Assembly (NCBI GenBank): GCA_023212695.1
Contig: JALCCG010000303.1
Span: forward strand, 1 to 19,644
DNA: 19,644 nucleotides
Source of the DNA: Sporisorium sorghi
Lineage: Eukaryota > Basidiomycota > Ustilaginomycetes > Ustilaginales > Ustilaginaceae
Direction of reading: 5' to 3'
Made by a program: the position numbers and the translations under genes. A model generated the notes under the pieces. It made no database searches and was not told where the DNA came from. It saw only the letters and a list, made by a program, of their open reading frames with translations. Below are positions 7,766 through 15,803 of the stretch, one piece after another; the first letter of the stretch is position 1, and each line of letters opens with the position of its first letter.

Positions 7766-9242
7766 GAATCGACTGGCTCGGCATCTCGCTAACAGCGTAT
7801 TGCTGGCTCGGAACGAATACGAGTATCGGGCACGGCCCACGTCAGGCGCACCTTCGACATCGGCTTCGACCAGCACTAGATCCGCGACTGCTTCCGCACC
7901 CGCATCCGCCCGCGTGCCCTCGTCGTCGTCAGCCTCGGCCAGTACAACTTCCGCTCCTGCACCCGCCCACGCACCCAAACGCAGTGAGCCCGTGCTCACA
8001 TCTCCTGCGGCATTCATGCGATTTCACCCCACCTTGCTCGGAAAACGTTTAAACTTCATTGCACGCGTCCACCGGCTGGATGACACCGGCCGTATCATCG
8101 AGCTGCAGTTCTCAGAGGATCGACTCGACAGCGTGCTTCTGCAAGCAGATCCCAAGCTCCGTACGGTCAGCCCGTTCGCTAGGCTCCAGACGGGAGAGCT
8201 CGTGCATGTTCGTGCCGTGCTGCGAGCCACGATTCACAGGATGAAATCACTCATCATTGACGTCGAGTCCTCCGTCGAGCGCTTGCATAGGCTTGTGAGC
8301 TTCGACGACATTGCCAAGATCAATGCTCGGCTTGATCACGCCATCTATCCGCCTGATCCTCCGGGTGCTTTGTCTGCGCGCACTGTTCTTGGTGCAAGCA
8401 GCGTTCCAAATACTGTCAACGCCGACAACGTCAACGACATGAGCAAAAGCGTACTCGCTCCCGCACTCACTCGCCCGCTCAAGCTGAACCACCTCGACCT
8501 CACCTCTCCTGAGGCATTCCACCGAAAACACAGCTCGACGCTGCCTGGAAAGCGGATGAATTTTGCTGCAAGGGTCAACGGCATCTCAGCAGCCATGGCT
8601 ATGTTCGATCTCCACTTCTCTGCGACCTCATGGCAAAGCGTGTACGTTCTAACGGGCGCATCGTTGCGCAACGCTGCCGAGTTCGGCAAACTCAAGGAAG
8701 GAGAGCTTGTCTACGTGCGTGGTGTTGTACGCTCGGTACGCCACGGTGTGAGCATAATGTTTCTTGACTTTGATGCCGAGTCGACTCTGGAGCGCTTTGA
8801 CGCTTCTGTCAGCTTCGATGACATTTGTAGGGTGAATGACCGGCTGGATCAAGTCATCTACCCGCATATAGAACCGCCTCCTTCTCCGTCGCCTCCTCCG
8901 CCACCCCCTCTACGAATGCCCCGTGGTGCAGCGAGCGCAAGCACGAGCAACGGCAAAAGCAACAGCGGCACTAGCAGCACTAGCAGCACTAGCCTCAGTA
9001 GCAACAGTAGCAGCAGTAGCATCAGTAGCAAGAGCAACACCAACACCAACAACATCAGCACCAACAACAGCAGCAGCAGTACCGACAACATCTGCGATAT
9101 CCACCTCGCCAGCATGGACAGCATTCGGGCCTTTCGGGCCTCAAATGAACTCATGGTCGAGCACGCGAAGCAAGTGCTGCAAGCCTACCTGGACGGGGAC
9201 AAGGAGCGAGCAAGCGCTTTAATTTCACGTAAACCTTGGTAG
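7731..9242 (+). CDS. Unrecognised protein with two tandem OB-fold-like modules
   Basis: From the first in-frame ATG (7731) the protein has 503 residues; a spliced upstream start at 7586 would add about 30-40. The N-terminal helical part (about 1-35) leads to a Ser/Ala/Pro-rich linker. Module 1 (91-208) and module 2 (259-379) clearly repeat each other. Each begins SP-x-AF, has GKR-x-NF-x-ARV, then L-x-x-GELV-[HY]-VR-x-V-x-R, then ESxxERxxxxVSFDDI-x-x-[IV]-N-x-RLD-x-[AV]-IYP. The alternating hydrophobic pattern with a central GELVYVRG strand suggests an OB-like beta barrel (inference). A Pro run (about 382-397) and a Ser/Asn-rich low-complexity stretch follow, then a C-terminal helix ending ALISRKPW. 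Single-strand nucleic-acid binding is possible but untested. No enzyme motif or signal peptide is present. Codon use is normal for the window. Confidence 0.8.
   Translation: MISAAQIDERFENRLARHLANSVLLARNEYEYRARPTSGAPSTSASTSTRSATASAPASARVPSSSSASASTTSAPAPAHAPKRSEPVLTSPAAFMRFHPTLLGKRLNFIARVHRLDDTGRIIELQFSEDRLDSVLLQADPKLRTVSPFARLQTGELVHVRAVLRATIHRMKSLIIDVESSVERLHRLVSFDDIAKINARLDHAIYPPDPPGALSARTVLGASSVPNTVNADNVNDMSKSVLAPALTRPLKLNHLDLTSPEAFHRKHSSTLPGKRMNFAARVNGISAAMAMFDLHFSATSWQSVYVLTGASLRNAAEFGKLKEGELVYVRGVVRSVRHGVSIMFLDFDAESTLERFDASVSFDDICRVNDRLDQVIYPHIEPPPSPSPPPPPPLRMPRGAASASTSNGKSNSGTSSTSSTSLSSNSSSSSISSKSNTNTNNISTNNSSSSTDNICDIHLASMDSIRAFRASNELMVEHAKQVLQAYLDGDKERASALISRKPW
8938..9084 (+). repeat. 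Degenerate AGC/ACT/AAC trinucleotide repeat (Ser/Asn-rich coding)
   Basis: An imperfect trinucleotide tract inside the tandem-module gene encodes a Ser/Asn/Thr-rich linker. It includes repeated AGCAGCACT and AACACC units. The reading frame is kept throughout, so length changes here would be tolerated as in other fungal low-complexity linkers. Confidence 0.8.
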
Positions 9243-9488
9243 ATGTGATCTGTTTCGCTACAACTTATCTTGCTTTGGCCGTAAAGCAATCTGAATTGTT
9301 CCTCTCACCAGCATGCGCTGCAGCGGTCGAAGATGCTGAACTCTAAAAATCCTGTCATGCCAAAGAAGGGGGCGTTCAAGACGTCAGGATTTGCCAACTC
9401 TTTCTGTGGCGTTTTGCTGAAAACCCCGCCGGTCGGATTCCACGTGGTGTTGCAAATGTCCGATATTTCCTATGCACAATCGCACATC

Positions 9489-9519
9489 TGACTCGCGCTT
9501 GACTCGGGAGCATGACTCG
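9489..9519 (+). promoter_or_regulatory. Three TGACTCG motifs (Gcn4/AP-1-like) upstream of TATA
   Basis: TGACTCG occurs at 9489-9495, 9500-9506 and 9513-9519, same orientation, 11 and 13 nt apart, and 33-63 nt upstream of the TATA box. TGACTC is the core of the bZIP Gcn4/AP-1 site TGACTCA. Binding here is inferred from sequence only. Confidence 0.45.
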
Positions 9520-9551
9520 GGCCAACGACACTACTGGTTCCGTCTCGAGGC

Positions 9552-9559
9552 TATATATA
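9552..9559 (+). promoter_or_regulatory. TATA box of the FMN-binding protein gene
   Basis: TATATATA lies 109 nt before the ATG at 9668, in the usual fungal range. No competing gene starts nearby. Confidence 0.65.
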
Positions 9560-9667
9560 CAGCGACACTTTGCACCGAGCACCGTATTGCTTCCATCAAG
9601 CTCGACCACCCATCTTGCACTTCAACAGGTGATATACTGACGCAAAAGTCGTAGCGAGGGACAAACG

Positions 9668-10453
9668 ATGTACCTGAAGCCCGAAACCACCGTCTCTGAC
9701 TGGAGCGCAGTCGAGGCCTTTCTAGCAGAGCATCCGCTGGGTCTCCTCACAACAGCGATACCGTTGGTGGGGCAGCCGACGATGCAGGCGAGCCATGTGC
9801 CGTTTCTCTACTTGCCGCCCGCTTCACCGCCTCCAACCCTTACTGGCAGCGGGTCGAGCGGCGTCTGCGGGACGTGGAGCAGCACCGCTTCCGGCGGGGA
9901 GGAGATTGACTTGGGACGGCTGCGGTGCCATCTCGCGCGCTCTAATCCACAAGCTAAAGCGCTGCTCTCCCGCTCCCCCTCCACCGAAGACGAAGCGCTC
10001 ATCGTCTTCGCCTCCCCCCTCAACCACGCCGGCTACATCTCCCCTCGGTGGTACACAACCACCAAACCAGCGACAGCCAAAACAGTCCCCACGTGGAACT
10101 ACGCCGAGCTCCACGTCTACGGCCATATCGCCCCAACTTCCCCCGCCACTTTGTCCCAAATCGTGCGCGATCTCAGCGATGCACAGGAACGCAGGTACGC
10201 CGACACAGTGGGCAGGGACGAGGTCTGGAGCGTCGACGACGCTCCGCCGAAGTATGTCGAGCTGTTGCAGAGGGCGATCGTGGGGTTGGAGGTGAAGGTT
10301 ACGAGGGTGGGGTTGAAGATGAAGATGTCGCGCGAGAAGCCGGAGGGTGATCGGCAGGGGGTGATGGCGGGGTTGAGGGAGGTGGGTGGGGATGCGGCGA
10401 GGGTTGCGGACTTGGTCGAGCGGTTGGGCCCGATGAAGAAGGCGTCTTCGTGA
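9668..10453 (+). CDS. PaiB-like FMN-binding protein (FMN_bind_2 family)
   Basis: The 261-residue ORF is complete and intron-free, with the ATG in context ACGATGT. Family landmarks appear in order: N-terminal MYLKPETTVSDW; SHVPF (42-46); CHLARSNPQ (87-95), where many relatives have GHVARxNPQ; YISPRWY (123-129); VPTWNY (140-145) followed by HVYG; and a C-terminal basic KVTRVGLKMKMSREKPEGDR. These mark the split-barrel flavin-binding fold of Bacillus subtilis PaiB. PaiB represses sporulation and protease genes; fungal members are widespread, and their role (possibly a flavin-dependent oxidoreductase or regulator) is not established. A Gly/Ser/Thr-rich insert at about 52-80 is absent from short bacterial forms. 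No signal peptide is present, so it is probably cytosolic. A bacterial origin of the family in fungi is possible but cannot be shown here. Confidence 0.9.
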   Translation: MYLKPETTVSDWSAVEAFLAEHPLGLLTTAIPLVGQPTMQASHVPFLYLPPASPPPTLTGSGSSGVCGTWSSTASGGEEIDLGRLRCHLARSNPQAKALLSRSPSTEDEALIVFASPLNHAGYISPRWYTTTKPATAKTVPTWNYAELHVYGHIAPTSPATLSQIVRDLSDAQERRYADTVGRDEVWSVDDAPPKYVELLQRAIVGLEVKVTRVGLKMKMSREKPEGDRQGVMAGLREVGGDAARVADLVERLGPMKKASS

Positions 10454-10790
10454 GGTTGGGAGAGGCGCTCAGCGGCTGTATAGCCTGGCGCTCAAGAGAG
10501 GATGCTCGAAGATTCGTTGCAAACGTATGACTGCTCGGCGTGGCAAAGTTCCGGTCAACTCGCTTCGGACGTTGTGTTCTCTCTTGGCTGCCATGAGATC
10601 AGAACCGTCTTGCAAAGCCATCACGCTCGAGCAATCACACAGCATCGAAAATTATGTTCGGGAATGCAAGTCGAAATGCCTCTGTACCACAATGCGTCGA
10701 AAGTACAGTGTGAGAATGAGCACGAGTACGTATCAGGAGCAGCAAGCGAACAACGATCGAGACCATACCAAGAAGCAGTGCAGAGCTGAA
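10454..10790. other. Convergent intergenic region
   Basis: These 337 bp separate two convergent genes (PaiB-like plus, ELL-like minus) and should contain both 3' UTRs. A 95-codon ORF from 10502 has no coding character. I see nothing else. Confidence 0.65.
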
Positions 10791-13700
10791 TCACCGCACA
10801 GAAGCAACGACACCACTCTTAGCCTTGAAATCGCTCAAGACGCGATGCATGCGACTCAAGCTGCCGTGCAATTCGTTGAGCTGCTTGACTCGATCCGCGA
10901 GATCCGCGTAGCTCAGCGGTCGATCTGCGCCGTCAGTTGGCTTCGCCGAACTCGATCGCCACGCGAGGTTGTCCGGCGATTCACTCCTGCGCGATGCCAG
11001 CAACAGAGAGTCGAGTGAGGAAGACGTCTCGGGGCTGCGCTTCTCCGTCTCAGCATCTTTGGTACCGCCGGCGTCGCCGGCGTCGCCTTCGTCGTCTGAC
11101 GATCGCATTTCGCCTTCTTCTGGCGATTCATCGCCGTCGTCCTCGGCTGGCTTGGGTCTAGCCTTAGAACGCGTTCGAGAGTTGAGGCTCGTATTGATGG
11201 CAGTCTCCATCTCGACGTCGTCCATGCCCGCATCAGCATGATCACCGTCGCCATAACTCGACGCCGCAGAGACGGACACCTTGTGCGGCGAGAACAAGAG
11301 ACTTCGTTCAGCTGGAACTTCTGCATCCAGGCCATGTGGACGAGCCGTGGCCTGCTCCTCCTTGGCTGCAAGCTCCAACTCCCGATCGAGCCGTTCGCTC
11401 TCGGCTTCGAGCCTTTGACGAGATACGAGGTACTCTTCCTGCGTTTTGGTGAAGCGCTGTGCAAGTCGGTGCCAGTCTGCCTTGGAGCGAACGTCCAACC
11501 ACGGCTCGGACCAGTGCGTTGCTCCGGGTCCAACTCCTCGAGTCGGCCGCTCAACTGATACAGCTGCCGGCGCCTTAGCGGAGGAAGGGCTGGAAGCTGG
11601 CCCGCTCAATGAAATGCGGGCGTCTTGAGCCTGCTGTCTGCCTCGCCCCTCTTCGCCTCTGTCACGAAGCGTGCTGCTATCTCGATCGCGAGCAGCATAC
11701 TCGTCCACGTGCGGCTCGTCGTACGAGCGATCGCGTCGCCGATCGTGATAGGCCTCAGGCTTGTTTCGGAGAGAATCACGCTCCGATGTCGCGGCGACCG
11801 TCTGCAGACGTTTTGACGAAGATGTAAACGAAGGCATCGAAGCTGAAACAGGAATGCTCGCGCGAGTCTGTCCATCCCGAGGCGAAGTCGTGTCCACTTG
11901 TCGGCCTTGGCCATCGCGACTTGGCTCCCTACGCCGCACAGAGTCCCCGTCTGCACGCGAACCGTTCGGATCAGAAGAAGTTGACGGCTTGGCTTCACGA
12001 CGCAGAGGAGCAGAATCGGAAGAGACAAAGTCGTTGGTGCGTCGACGCTTGCGCTGTGTTGCATCCGAAGAATCGTCTTCAATTTTCCTCGTGTTCGCCT
12101 GCTTAACTTGGGAAGAAGATGCAGCACTCTTGTTGACACCATCACTTGAGCTGTGCTCCCGCTTGCGTGTGTCTTTTTGCGTGGAAAGATCGCTCTCGGA
12201 CGAGTCCGTCCCTGACTTCTTTGGTGGCCTGGACGAGGCCTGCGTTGACTGAGTCTTTGCATCAGTTGCCGCATTGGATTGTCTAGCCTTCTTCATGGTG
12301 ACCACCTGCACTGTTGCTGCAGGCGCCTCCTTCGGTTTCAGCTTCAGGTCATTGCGACTTGATCCCGTCTTGCTGTCTGAGGCATTGGGTCGTTTGGCAT
12401 CAACTGCAGCTGCAACAATTCTGTCCTTTGAGGAAGCGATCAACCCATCCTTTTGCGGAGCGCCAGTGGATCCTTTCGGAGCAGAAGTAGAAGAACTACC
12501 TTCAGGTTCGGCTTGTCGAACTTTTCGCGGATGAGCGGCTTCCGACGATCTTGTTGGCGGTGCTGATGATCCGTTCGCGACGACCTTACTTGGAGAAGTG
12601 GATGCGAGCGAGATCCTGTGTCCCCCGTCTGCGTCGACCGAGCCAGACATGGCCTCTTCGGTGGATCTGCCCATGTGTGCTGAGGCTGAAGGGTGTGAAG
12701 GTGTAGTCGTGATCGTCTCCTTCGTCTTCAGTCTGGGCGGCGATTGTTGCGTGGGCGCTGCTGCTTCGGTGCTACTGCCTCCCTCAACCGAAGGCTTAGC
12801 AGAGCCACCGAGCTTGGATGGAGGCGAGGCGTGCGTGGCCAACGGGACCGTCCGTCTTTCAGGCGTGGCGCGACGCTCGGAAGCTGTGAGGAGGCGACTG
12901 CCGGCTTTGGTAGCTTTGGCAAGACGCTGACGAGTTGTCAGCTTCGTAGTCTTCTTTGAACCGACGTCGGAGGCGGCTGAAATAGGCGACGAGAGTTGAG
13001 ACTTTTGCGACGTTTGGTCTTGATCGTGTAGTGGACGCTGCTCCTGATCAGTGATTTCCGATTTCCTACGAAATTGGCTAGATCCGGAGCTTCCAGCATC
13101 GTGTTCTGGATCGAGCGAGCGGCCCAAACCACGCGATGGAGTTGTGCTCGATAGCTTTGGTGAGTCGGTGAAAGCTCTATCAGCGCGTCGAGCGCTTGCA
13201 AATGCATCGTGTTGGGAACCTTGAAGCCTGCTATGGGACGCTGCGACCGTTGCGGGAGATGGCTCGTGACTGACGCCTCGAGACAAGGAGGCAGACTGCG
13301 AGAGGCTGGGCTCCTGCCGACTCGAGAGCCTGTTCAAGCTACTCGATCTCGACAATGGAGATGTGAGCAACGAGGAAGAACTGCTGGAAGCTCGAACGCT
13401 TGCGAGTGTCTTGTTGATGCCTGTTCTAGACGATGACGAGGCCGTTGGGAGGGCAGACGCTCCCTGCATCAAAGCCCTGCGTCTTTCCTCCTTTCGATGT
13501 TCCTCCTCCTCCTTTTGTTGCTTGAGGCGCTGAGCGACGGCCGAAACATCGCGAGTTGGCTTGACCGAAAGCTTCGTGGCGATGGTGCCGATGCGATGCA
13601 AGGTCGACTCGTCTTTCGAGAGCTTGTACAGCTCGTGCGGAGCTGTCGAGGTGGAAGCTGCATCCGCCATCGACGGCGTTCTGGAGGACTGCGGACCACT

Positions 13701-13943
13701 TGCTGGTAAAGGGGCGTGGAGGGCGAATCTTGAATCGCCAATGACTAGAACTGGATCTGTGGGGTCGACATCGATGCTGATGCTCGTGCTGGCGCCATTG
13801 TTATTGGAGTAGGCATTGGCGAGCTGCTGCAGCGCCTGCTCTGTGAGTCGGATCTGGACGACTTTTGGTGGAGAGCTGGCTTCTTTCGACTCGGCATGGT
13901 TGGAGAGGTCTACACGATAGACCGAGTCGGGTCGCAGAGACAT
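10791..13943 (-). CDS. ell1: ELL-like RNA polymerase II elongation factor
   Basis: The single ORF of 1050 residues has no intron. The N-terminal ELL domain covers about 1-160: VVQIRLTEQALQQL (28-41), a beta-rich part ending near 80, then ELYKLSKDESTLHRIGTIA (104-122) and VAQRLKQQKEEEEHRKEERR (136-155), matching the family's winged-helix and basic-helix signature. Residues 160-800 are a low-complexity Ser/Arg/Lys/Thr-rich disordered region, with basic clusters such as RKRRRTND that may be nuclear signals. The C-terminus has THWSEPWLDVRSKADWHRLAQRF (from 809) and a coiled coil (about 834-865), a Glu/Asp-rich insert, and a last helix (1011-1040). Together these recall a divided occludin-ELL module (inference). 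ELL proteins suppress Pol II pausing and in fission yeast act with an Eaf partner. The gene is divergent from SGF29 across 725 bp. The N-terminal assignment is firm, the C-terminal one tentative. Confidence 0.82.
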   Translation of the reverse strand: MSLRPDSVYRVDLSNHAESKEASSPPKVVQIRLTEQALQQLANAYSNNNGASTSISIDVDPTDPVLVIGDSRFALHAPLPASGPQSSRTPSMADAASTSTAPHELYKLSKDESTLHRIGTIATKLSVKPTRDVSAVAQRLKQQKEEEEHRKEERRRALMQGASALPTASSSSRTGINKTLASVRASSSSSSLLTSPLSRSSSLNRLSSRQEPSLSQSASLSRGVSHEPSPATVAASHSRLQGSQHDAFASARRADRAFTDSPKLSSTTPSRGLGRSLDPEHDAGSSGSSQFRRKSEITDQEQRPLHDQDQTSQKSQLSSPISAASDVGSKKTTKLTTRQRLAKATKAGSRLLTASERRATPERRTVPLATHASPPSKLGGSAKPSVEGGSSTEAAAPTQQSPPRLKTKETITTTPSHPSASAHMGRSTEEAMSGSVDADGGHRISLASTSPSKVVANGSSAPPTRSSEAAHPRKVRQAEPEGSSSTSAPKGSTGAPQKDGLIASSKDRIVAAAVDAKRPNASDSKTGSSRNDLKLKPKEAPAATVQVVTMKKARQSNAATDAKTQSTQASSRPPKKSGTDSSESDLSTQKDTRKREHSSSDGVNKSAASSSQVKQANTRKIEDDSSDATQRKRRRTNDFVSSDSAPLRREAKPSTSSDPNGSRADGDSVRRREPSRDGQGRQVDTTSPRDGQTRASIPVSASMPSFTSSSKRLQTVAATSERDSLRNKPEAYHDRRRDRSYDEPHVDEYAARDRDSSTLRDRGEEGRGRQQAQDARISLSGPASSPSSAKAPAAVSVERPTRGVGPGATHWSEPWLDVRSKADWHRLAQRFTKTQEEYLVSRQRLEAESERLDRELELAAKEEQATARPHGLDAEVPAERSLLFSPHKVSVSAASSYGDGDHADAGMDDVEMETAINTSLNSRTRSKARPKPAEDDGDESPEEGEMRSSDDEGDAGDAGGTKDAETEKRSPETSSSLDSLLLASRRSESPDNLAWRSSSAKPTDGADRPLSYADLADRVKQLNELHGSLSRMHRVLSDFKAKSGVVASVR

Positions 13944-14668
13944 CTTGCAGCGTGTGCCCTGTTGTCGAGTCTAGCGAGCTTCCTCAGGCAAGGAGCCTCA
14001 GCGAATGTGCAAAGCCATGAATTCGTTGGCCTATCTTTGCGCCGTTTGTCGCTTGGACCAGAGGAAGCGTGAGAGAGGTCGGCGTAGCCTCTAAGTGATG
14101 ATAGAAGATCTGGTCAGTCGGCCAGCTTTCCGAAGACGTTCGGGAAGGGTCGAGGTGTTTCGAAGTTGGGCAGCTGGCCAGAAGAGCAGTCTCTTGCAAG
14201 GGTCCAACTCCTGGAAAGTTACGCTTGTGGCCCGTGTCATTTTCGAGCCTCGGTTGCAGGTGACTTTCGAGTGACAAGCAAGCGGGACAACACGGCGTTT
14301 TCCCTGAATCGGCAGGGACAAGCAAGGAAATCGGACAAATTTACGATCTCAGTCGCGAAGCAGATCAACACCATCGGAACACGAGGAACGTCCATCACAT
14401 TCAACAGCGCGTTGTCAACAAGACCCATCGGCACAGCCGGCGGCGCTTCGTTCCTTTGACCGCCTGCTTTCCACGCTCAGGTGCTCTTCGCAACCGAGAC
14501 AGTCGGAGCCACAGCCGAAAGACATTCGTCGCTGTGGGTTGGGGCAGACCGTTCCTCATTCAAAGCCCATCATGGCCTTGAGGCGCGGAAAAGACCGCGT
14601 CTCGGCCACAGGCTCCGAAGGTAAGAGCGAGCGAGCGCCAACGAACCTCGAGCCCCCCCCCCCCCGAG
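13944..14668. other. Divergent promoter region between ELL-like gene and SGF29
   Basis: This 725-bp spacer is the only upstream DNA for both genes. No strong TATA box is visible on either strand, as is usual for housekeeping transcription factors. A 10-bp direct repeat GACAAGCAAG occurs at 14273-14282 and 14317-14326. Short ORFs here have no recognisable content. A C13 run closes the region just before SGF29. Confidence 0.65.
14653..14665 (+). repeat. Poly(C) tract, 13 nt, just before the SGF29 start
   Basis: Thirteen C residues end 3 nt before the first ATG of SGF29 (14669). If that ATG is used, the tract lies in the 5' leader directly at the start codon. If the next ATG (14714) is used, it lies 48 nt upstream. 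Confidence 0.95.
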
Positions 14669-15631
14669 ATGAGTCATGGCAGCTTGATACTGACGTCGCC
14701 CATCCATTTCGCAATGACGGCAGAGCTGCAACTGTGGTATGCGGTGCGGCAGAACCTGCGCACTCTCGAAAAGATTCGCATCGCCTCGGTGGACAAGGCA
14801 GTCTCGGCAGAGGCTCTGCGTAACGACATTGTCTCATTTCTCGAGAACGGAGATAGGGGAGACGAGTACCGCACCAAGCGACGCAAGCTCGACGATGTAT
14901 GCCACGACCTCACCAGTCGCACCAAGGACGAACTCGCCGCCATCGAGTCGGCACAGGAAAAGCTGGGCATCCTCGTCGCCCTGCGCAGTTCAGCGGACGG
15001 TGGAAGCTCGCGAAGCTCCACGCCGCGCAAAGACTTAGCATCAAAAGTCAGAGCTGGCAGTGCTGGCACACCTACACCATCGGGCAGGCGAGGCAACGGC
15101 CCACTAGGCCCCTCCAATCTCGGCTCTTCCTCCAGCACAGGCTCCGGTTCAGCCAACCGTGGAAGACGCGAGACGCTCACGGCGCAACATCCGCTCGCCC
15201 AAGGTCGCAAAGTCGCCGTGCTGCCCAGCAAGACCAACGAGGAGTCCGACTGGCTCAAGGCTTCCGTCCTCTCGTACGCCAAAACGGCCAACGAATACAC
15301 CGTCCAGGACGACGACGAACCAGGCCCAGAGGGAACCTACAAGGTCGGCATGGGCAACATCATCCCCTTGCCCGTCAGCTTGCAGACCATGCCCGCGTCC
15401 GACTACCAGCCAGGATCGCGCGTGCTCGGCATGTACCCAGACACGAGCTGCTTCTACGGCGCCACCGTCAAGTCCGGCGGTCCGGGTCTCACGAGGAATG
15501 CCAACTTGGCCAAGCTCATGAAAAAGGAGGCCGAACTGCTCGAGGCCAAGTACAACCTCGAATTCGACGACGACAATGGCGAGATCCGTCAAGTGCCCGC
15601 TTGGCTCGTCGTCCAGGGCCCCGGCATGTAG
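14669..15631 (+). CDS. sgf29: SGF29, tandem-Tudor subunit of SAGA (histone H3K4me3 reader)
   Basis: The 320-residue ORF is intron-free. A helical N-terminus (LQLWYAVRQNLRTLEKI and on to about residue 105) is followed by a Ser/Gly/Arg linker and a C-terminal tandem Tudor domain (about 177-320). The first Tudor has a conserved-looking VAVLPSK and the acidic YTVQDDDEPG, placed like the aspartates that hold the H3 N-terminus. The second has MYPDTSCFY, whose Y256 and Y263 match the aromatic cage tyrosines seven residues apart in human and yeast proteins. F299 in LEFDDD is the likely third cage residue. SGF29 targets the Gcn5 acetylation module to H3K4-methylated promoters. About 16 extra residues (Lys/Glu-rich helix) lie between cage residues two and three. 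The start may be M1 or M16 (14714); both have G at -3. It converges on the copper ATPase gene 172 bp away. Confidence 0.93.
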   Translation: MSHGSLILTSPIHFAMTAELQLWYAVRQNLRTLEKIRIASVDKAVSAEALRNDIVSFLENGDRGDEYRTKRRKLDDVCHDLTSRTKDELAAIESAQEKLGILVALRSSADGGSSRSSTPRKDLASKVRAGSAGTPTPSGRRGNGPLGPSNLGSSSSTGSGSANRGRRETLTAQHPLAQGRKVAVLPSKTNEESDWLKASVLSYAKTANEYTVQDDDEPGPEGTYKVGMGNIIPLPVSLQTMPASDYQPGSRVLGMYPDTSCFYGATVKSGGPGLTRNANLAKLMKKEAELLEAKYNLEFDDDNGEIRQVPAWLVVQGPGM

Positions 15632-15803
15632 AGCGGTGCCGCCTCAGCTCCCGCGTTTTTGTACTTGTATTGCTGTAATTCTATCTTTCTCGTTCATTGC
15701 GCACACGAGCGATCACGGTCTTCGTGCGGTGAGTGAAACAATGTGGACAGTGTCAAGAAACGTGAGGGATACATAATGTCCTATTGCTAAGGGGGTAGTA
15801 CCG

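Larger units (their letters stand above)
9243..9667. other. Intergenic region / promoter of the FMN-binding protein gene
   Basis: These 425 bp hold the 3' flank of the tandem-module gene and the promoter of the PaiB-like gene. The TATA box and three TGACTCG motifs are listed separately. No further ORF or RNA gene is visible. Confidence 0.7.

Noticed and set aside
8028..8900. Recent tandem DNA duplication in the tandem-module gene
   Set aside because: The two halves are similar in protein motifs but differ at many bases and in spacing, so the duplication is old and not an assembly artefact or a fresh repeat.
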